8,049 bases of DNA, taken from NCBI GenBank assembly GCA_046075665.1, contig JBJTQN010000019.1, positions 1-8,049 of the forward strand. The letters are read 5' to 3'. Below the pieces are notes generated by a model, which was given only the letters and a program-made list of their open reading frames with translations, had not been told where the DNA came from and ran no database searches. Both the position numbers and the translations under genes were made by a program. Numbering within the stretch: position 1 is the stretch's first letter; the number at the start of each line of letters is the position of its first letter. Source of the stretch: CAIRTT01 sp046075665 (GTDB lineage Bacteria > Armatimonadota > Armatimonadia > Armatimonadales > Armatimonadaceae). Shown one piece after another: positions 5,491-8,049 of the stretch.

Positions 5491-6393
5491 ATGCGTCGCA
5501 ATCAAAACGGTTTCACGCTGATCGAGCTTCTGGTGGTTATCGCAATCATCGCTATCCTCGCTGCAATCTTGTTCCCTGTGTTTGCACAGGCACGTGCTAA
5601 GGCCCGTGCAATCTCCTGCCTCTCCAACGTCAAGCAAATCGGTCTTGGCTTTGCGATGTACGTTCAGGACTACGATGAGCAAACTCCATCCGGCCGCGGT
5701 GGCGGTTGGGAATGGTGGACAGAGCTCATGCCTTACTTCAAGAACATTGACTTCTTGTACTGCCCAGACCGCAACGATGGCGGACCCTACACCCAAGGTT
5801 CCGGAACCAACGGTCGCTCCTCCGGTCCTTACCAACTACGCAAGTACATCGGCTACGGCTACAACTGGGGCCCAATCGGTTGGCGAGGTGGCGGTCTGCT
5901 CCAAGCACAACAGCCAGATCCAGCTTCTATAGTTCAACCCCCCCAGCGTACACACATCCCAGGTGTCTCCCTCGCATCCATCACCGAGCCTGCAGGTACC
6001 TTTGCATTCGGTGACACCTACGACACCCCACGTATGACCATCGGTATCGGCTTTGCTGCTGACACCTGGAATGGTACGACCGTCAGCGGTCTGCGCCATA
6101 GCAGCGGTATGCTGAACTACGCATTCGTTGATGGCCATGCAAAGGCAGTCAAAGTCAAGGCTGGCTACATGAGCGGTGCATTCAACAACCGCTTCATCAT
6201 GGCTGGTGACCCAGTCGTTGCACGCACTGCATACTGCGCAGACCCATCCGCCATTATCAACGCAAGTCCTTCCTCGCCAGACGGAATGAACATTCCATTG
6301 GGAATGGCATGCGGCGATATCCCGGCATGGATTACTGCAAACTATCCACAGTGTGGTACCAGCGGTACATCCAACTGCTTCTTTAGCAACTAA
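5491..6393 (+). CDS. Type IV pilin-like / DUF1559-type pseudopilin
   Basis: This 300-aa protein begins with a class III (prepilin) leader: MRRNQNG, cleavage after Gly7, then F+1-T-L-I-E+5 followed by a long hydrophobic helix to about residue 31. Prepilin peptidase would cut and methylate it, and the helix anchors it in the inner membrane or a pilus/secretion filament. After the helix come ARAKARAISCLSNVKQIG and MYVQDYDE, then FLYCPDR (88-94) and RHSSGMLNYAFVDGH (202-216). The last resembles the H-X9-DG motif that ends DUF1559 proteins but has ten residues between His and Asp. A further tail of about 80 residues follows, carrying four of the six cysteines (249, 274, 288, 296). The ATG follows AAGGTGG. 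This head-and-motif combination is typical of Armatimonadota and Planctomycetota pseudopilins; the exact filament or substrate is unknown. No other pilus genes are in the window. Confidence 0.92.
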   Translation: MRRNQNGFTLIELLVVIAIIAILAAILFPVFAQARAKARAISCLSNVKQIGLGFAMYVQDYDEQTPSGRGGGWEWWTELMPYFKNIDFLYCPDRNDGGPYTQGSGTNGRSSGPYQLRKYIGYGYNWGPIGWRGGGLLQAQQPDPASIVQPPQRTHIPGVSLASITEPAGTFAFGDTYDTPRMTIGIGFAADTWNGTTVSGLRHSSGMLNYAFVDGHAKAVKVKAGYMSGAFNNRFIMAGDPVVARTAYCADPSAIINASPSSPDGMNIPLGMACGDIPAWITANYPQCGTSGTSNCFFSN

Positions 6394-6402
6394 TCGGAAT
6401 AC

Positions 6403-6442
6403 GGACCGGCCTGACCTTTGGAAACATCGGGCAGGCCGGTCC
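6403..6442 (+). terminator. Strong GC-rich hairpin after the pseudopilin gene, terminator-like
   Basis: GGACCGGCCTG (6403-6413) and CAGGCCGGTCC (6432-6442) form a perfect 11-bp stem around an 18-nt loop, nine bases after the pilin stop codon. It is followed by TGTTTTATT, an interrupted T run. This fits a Rho-independent terminator, possibly leaky, or a 3' stabilising hairpin for the pilin message. The ribosome binding site GGAG of the next gene starts only about 10 nt after the stem, so readthrough would supply that gene. Confidence 0.75.
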
Positions 6443-6462
6443 TGTTTTATTGGAGAAACACG

Positions 6463-6618
6463 ATGAAGAAGTCCCTTTTGATTGCGATGCGTGGCCTGAT
6501 GGCATTCATGGCTGTCGCACCTCTCCTGACTGGCTGTGCTGATAAAAACGTTGTTGAGCCAGGCAAGAACGATACCCCCGAAGTCAAAGAACAGCGCCAG
6601 CAGAAGTCCGGCGACTAG
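6463..6618 (+). CDS. Small putative lipoprotein (51 aa)
   Basis: I do not recognise this family. The protein has a lipoprotein signal: basic MKK start, a hydrophobic stretch (5-23, interrupted by Arg10) and the lipobox LLTGC, so signal peptidase II would leave a lipidated Cys25. The mature part is only 27 residues, hydrophilic and highly charged (CADKNVVEPGK, then a Glu/Lys/Gln-rich end with KEQRQQK), with no visible fold. An in-frame ATG lies upstream at 6418, but it falls inside the terminator-like hairpin and would add 15 residues before the signal; ATG 6463 has GGAG 8 nt upstream and a clean signal peptide, so it is preferred. It sits between a pseudopilin and a secreted propeller, each boundary marked by a hairpin. 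It may be an accessory to the pseudopilin, but that is only positional inference. Confidence 0.75.
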   Translation: MKKSLLIAMRGLMAFMAVAPLLTGCADKNVVEPGKNDTPEVKEQRQQKSGD

Positions 6619-6646
6619 TCAGGGCGCCTTCCGGGCACGAATTTTT

Positions 6647-6677
6647 GAACGCCGGGAGCTGTTTGCCCCTGGCGTTC
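6647..6677 (+). terminator. Second intergenic hairpin, possible weak terminator
   Basis: GAACGCCGGG (6647-6656) and CCTGGCGTTC (6668-6677) pair over ten positions with one G-T wobble around an 11-nt loop. It follows the lipoprotein stop by about 28 nt and is trailed by CTGTTTAAG, a poor T run, so termination would be weak. The bases at the stem end, TCCTGTTT, are the same as those at the end of the hairpin after the pilin gene. Confidence 0.55.
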
Positions 6678-6709
6678 CTGTTTAAGAGCGTTACAGTTAG
6701 GATTCCTGG

Positions 6710-8049
6710 ATGAAGACCCGTCGCACACTGCGATTCGCACCGTTGCTTCCGATTGCTGCCGTGTTTATTCTTGCGTCTGCATCGGCAGCCCCACCGGCGA
6801 AACCCACCGCAATAAAAGGTAAGTCAACGGCTAACGTCACCGCACATGTCGTTGATTTCACCCGCTATGGGAATCCCGCGGGCACACGTCAGGCAAAAGT
6901 CGTAGCTGGCGATGTAGGAATTCTTCCAAATGGTCGCCTGCTAAACCCGATGGGCGAGCGCCTCTACACAGCTGGCAGTGATCTCTTTGACCTATCTCTG
7001 AGTCCTGATGGCAAAACATTAATCGGTAACTATGATGGTGGATTGACCATATGGCAGCGCAACGCTCCGGGCGGCATCCCACGCGTTATCACTCAGAGAA
7101 ACATGGGCTTTGCCGGCGCATTCACACATGGCGGTGCACAGTACATCGTCTCGAACGGTGATGCCGGTCACGGCATTTCCGTTTACGATGCCACCAGCTG
7201 GTCGCTCCCAAGTGCGCCTGCAACCGCTGACCGCAAGGTGATGAATGTCGATCAGGAGCCTCTGTTCACGATTGCCGCTGACAAGGAAACCTACATTCAG
7301 GACTTGGTGCTGGCTCCGGATGGCCATACGGTCTACGCCCTCGATGTCGCACGCCAGCGTGTGATTGTGTTTGACCTCACGGAAAAGAAAGTCATCGCCG
7401 ATGTAGCCGCAGGACGACAGCCATATGCGCTTGCCCTCAATGCCGATGGTAGCCGCCTCTTTGTCGCCAACATCGGAATCTTCGACTATTCACTCGTACC
7501 ACCTCCAGCCGAAGGCAGCGGTTTTAGTAAGCGGGGCCTGCGTGTTCCCCCGTTTGGTTTCCCATCCAAGGAAGCCGAAACAGGTGTGCAAACAGAAGGC
7601 CGCTTTGTGCCAGGTCTGGGTTCTCCTCGCGTCCCGGATGCACAAAGCCTTTGGTCCTATGATGTGCGCAAGCCGGCAAGCCCTGCGGTCACAGGTAAGG
7701 CCAAAACGGGAATCCTGATTCACGCTCCCGCCGATAACGGTAAGTCGGTTGGAGGGTCATCACCCAATGCATTGCTGATACACGGCAACAGCATCTGGGT
7801 TTCAAATGCAAACAACGACACCGTACAGGCATTCGATGTCCGTACGCTGAAACTTTTGAAGACCATTAAGCTAACTCCGACAAAAGAGCTGGCTCGCCTT
7901 CGCGGCATCATCCCAACCGGGATGGTCATGAACCGCAAGGGGACCCGTCTCTACGTTGCCGAAGCTGGTATCAACGCCGTCGCTGTCATCGATCCTGCAA
8001 AAGGAAACGTCCTCGGACATATCCCGACTGGGTGGTATCCAACCCAGCT
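6710..8049 (+). CDS. Secreted YncE/YVTN-type beta-propeller protein (partial, N-terminal 446 aa)
   Basis: The frame is open from ATG 6710 to the window end with no stop. A basic N-terminus (MKTRR), a hydrophobic core (8-22) and ASASAAPPA suggest a Sec signal peptide cleaved near residue 26, so the protein is exported. Propeller blades show as repeated strand turns: LSLSPDGKTLIG (95-106), LVLAPDGHTVYALD (199-212), LALNADGSRLFVAN (241-254), SIWVSNANNDTVQAFD (361-376) and VMNRKGTRLYVAEAGINAVAVID (406-428, given as a pattern). ILPNGRLLNPMGERL (71-85) resembles the start of the bifunctional YncE/alkaline phosphatase-like proteins, and GWYPTQ at the edge resembles the end of their propeller, so a phosphoesterase domain may follow outside the window; that is inference. 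Residues about 256-350 form a Pro/Gly-rich insertion between blades. AGGA lies 7 nt before the ATG. Confidence 0.88.
   Translation, partial: MKTRRTLRFAPLLPIAAVFILASASAAPPAKPTAIKGKSTANVTAHVVDFTRYGNPAGTRQAKVVAGDVGILPNGRLLNPMGERLYTAGSDLFDLSLSPDGKTLIGNYDGGLTIWQRNAPGGIPRVITQRNMGFAGAFTHGGAQYIVSNGDAGHGISVYDATSWSLPSAPATADRKVMNVDQEPLFTIAADKETYIQDLVLAPDGHTVYALDVARQRVIVFDLTEKKVIADVAAGRQPYALALNADGSRLFVANIGIFDYSLVPPPAEGSGFSKRGLRVPPFGFPSKEAETGVQTEGRFVPGLGSPRVPDAQSLWSYDVRKPASPAVTGKAKTGILIHAPADNGKSVGGSSPNALLIHGNSIWVSNANNDTVQAFDVRTLKLLKTIKLTPTKELARLRGIIPTGMVMNRKGTRLYVAEAGINAVAVIDPAKGNVLGHIPTGWYPTQ

Noticed and set aside
5170..5835. 221-codon minus-strand open frame across the divergent spacer and pseudopilin start
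   Set aside because: It is opposite the pseudopilin coding region, its translation has no recognisable domain, and its upstream sequence shows no promoter or ribosome binding site.
5938..5944. Run of seven C in the pseudopilin gene as a phase-variation tract
   Set aside because: Seven bases is short, the frame is intact on both sides, and the same length occurs in the miaA housekeeping gene (3314-3320, as Gs).
6418..6462. Earlier in-frame ATG for the small lipoprotein
   Set aside because: It lies in the loop of the hairpin at 6403-6442, would put 15 residues before the MKK start and spoil the lipoprotein signal, and lacks a ribosome binding site.
6621..6646. Possible small terminator before the T run at 6642-6646
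   Set aside because: Only about three base pairs can form ahead of the T run, too weak to call.

Overview
The window reads as ordinary chromosomal DNA from a free-living bacterium of roughly 50-55% G+C (estimated by eye). The best taxonomic pointer is the plus-strand pseudopilin. It has a GFTLIELLVVIAIIAILAAILFPVFAQA-type head (given here only as a pattern), then AR-KAR, SCLSN-KQIG, MYVQDYDE and a C-terminal FVDGH. That combination is typical of DUF1559-type pseudopilins, which are greatly expanded in Armatimonadota (and, in a related form, Planctomycetota). The LL-diaminopimelate aminotransferase route to lysine and the YncE-type secreted propeller fit an Armatimonadota-like organism. The placement is an inference from family resemblance, not a phylogeny.

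Minus strand, 5116 down to 1: six genes in one direction, tightly packed and probably one operon, in transcription order purA, miaA, hfq, dapF, dapL and a PLP-dependent cystathionine synthase/lyase cut by the window edge. Gaps are 15, 7, -1 (overlap), 48 and 12 nt. Hfq sits next to MiaA as in many bacteria, but here the pair is embedded in a metabolic set. PurA consumes aspartate to make AMP. DapL and DapF make LL- and then meso-diaminopimelate, for lysine and peptidoglycan, from aspartate-derived precursors. The last gene belongs to methionine/cysteine transsulfuration. A shared theme is the use of aspartate and its derivatives, alongside tRNA modification (MiaA) and RNA-chaperone regulation (Hfq).

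Divergent spacer, 5117-5490 (374 nt): no convincing gene. It holds the purA leader with a small hairpin by its ribosome binding site, a tandem TGTTAAG repeat with 12-nt period, an A8 run, a weak promoter-like pair, an 8-bp perfect inverted repeat, and an AT-rich -10-like box before the pilin gene.

Plus strand, 5491 to 8049: a 300-aa pseudopilin, a strong GC-rich hairpin resembling a terminator, a 51-aa lipoprotein, a second hairpin, and the first 446 residues of a secreted beta-propeller protein that runs off the window. The propeller looks like the front part of the YncE/phosphoesterase bifunctional family. These three are surface or envelope proteins: an inner-membrane-anchored pilus-like subunit, a lipid-anchored peptide and an exported propeller.

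I found no CRISPR array, mobile element, tRNA, rRNA or recognisable riboswitch, and no clearly undescribed system. The points most worth a second look are the altered proximal-site motif of Hfq, two substitutions in the phosphate loop of PurA, the two similar intergenic hairpins on the plus strand, and the unexplained repeats in the divergent spacer.
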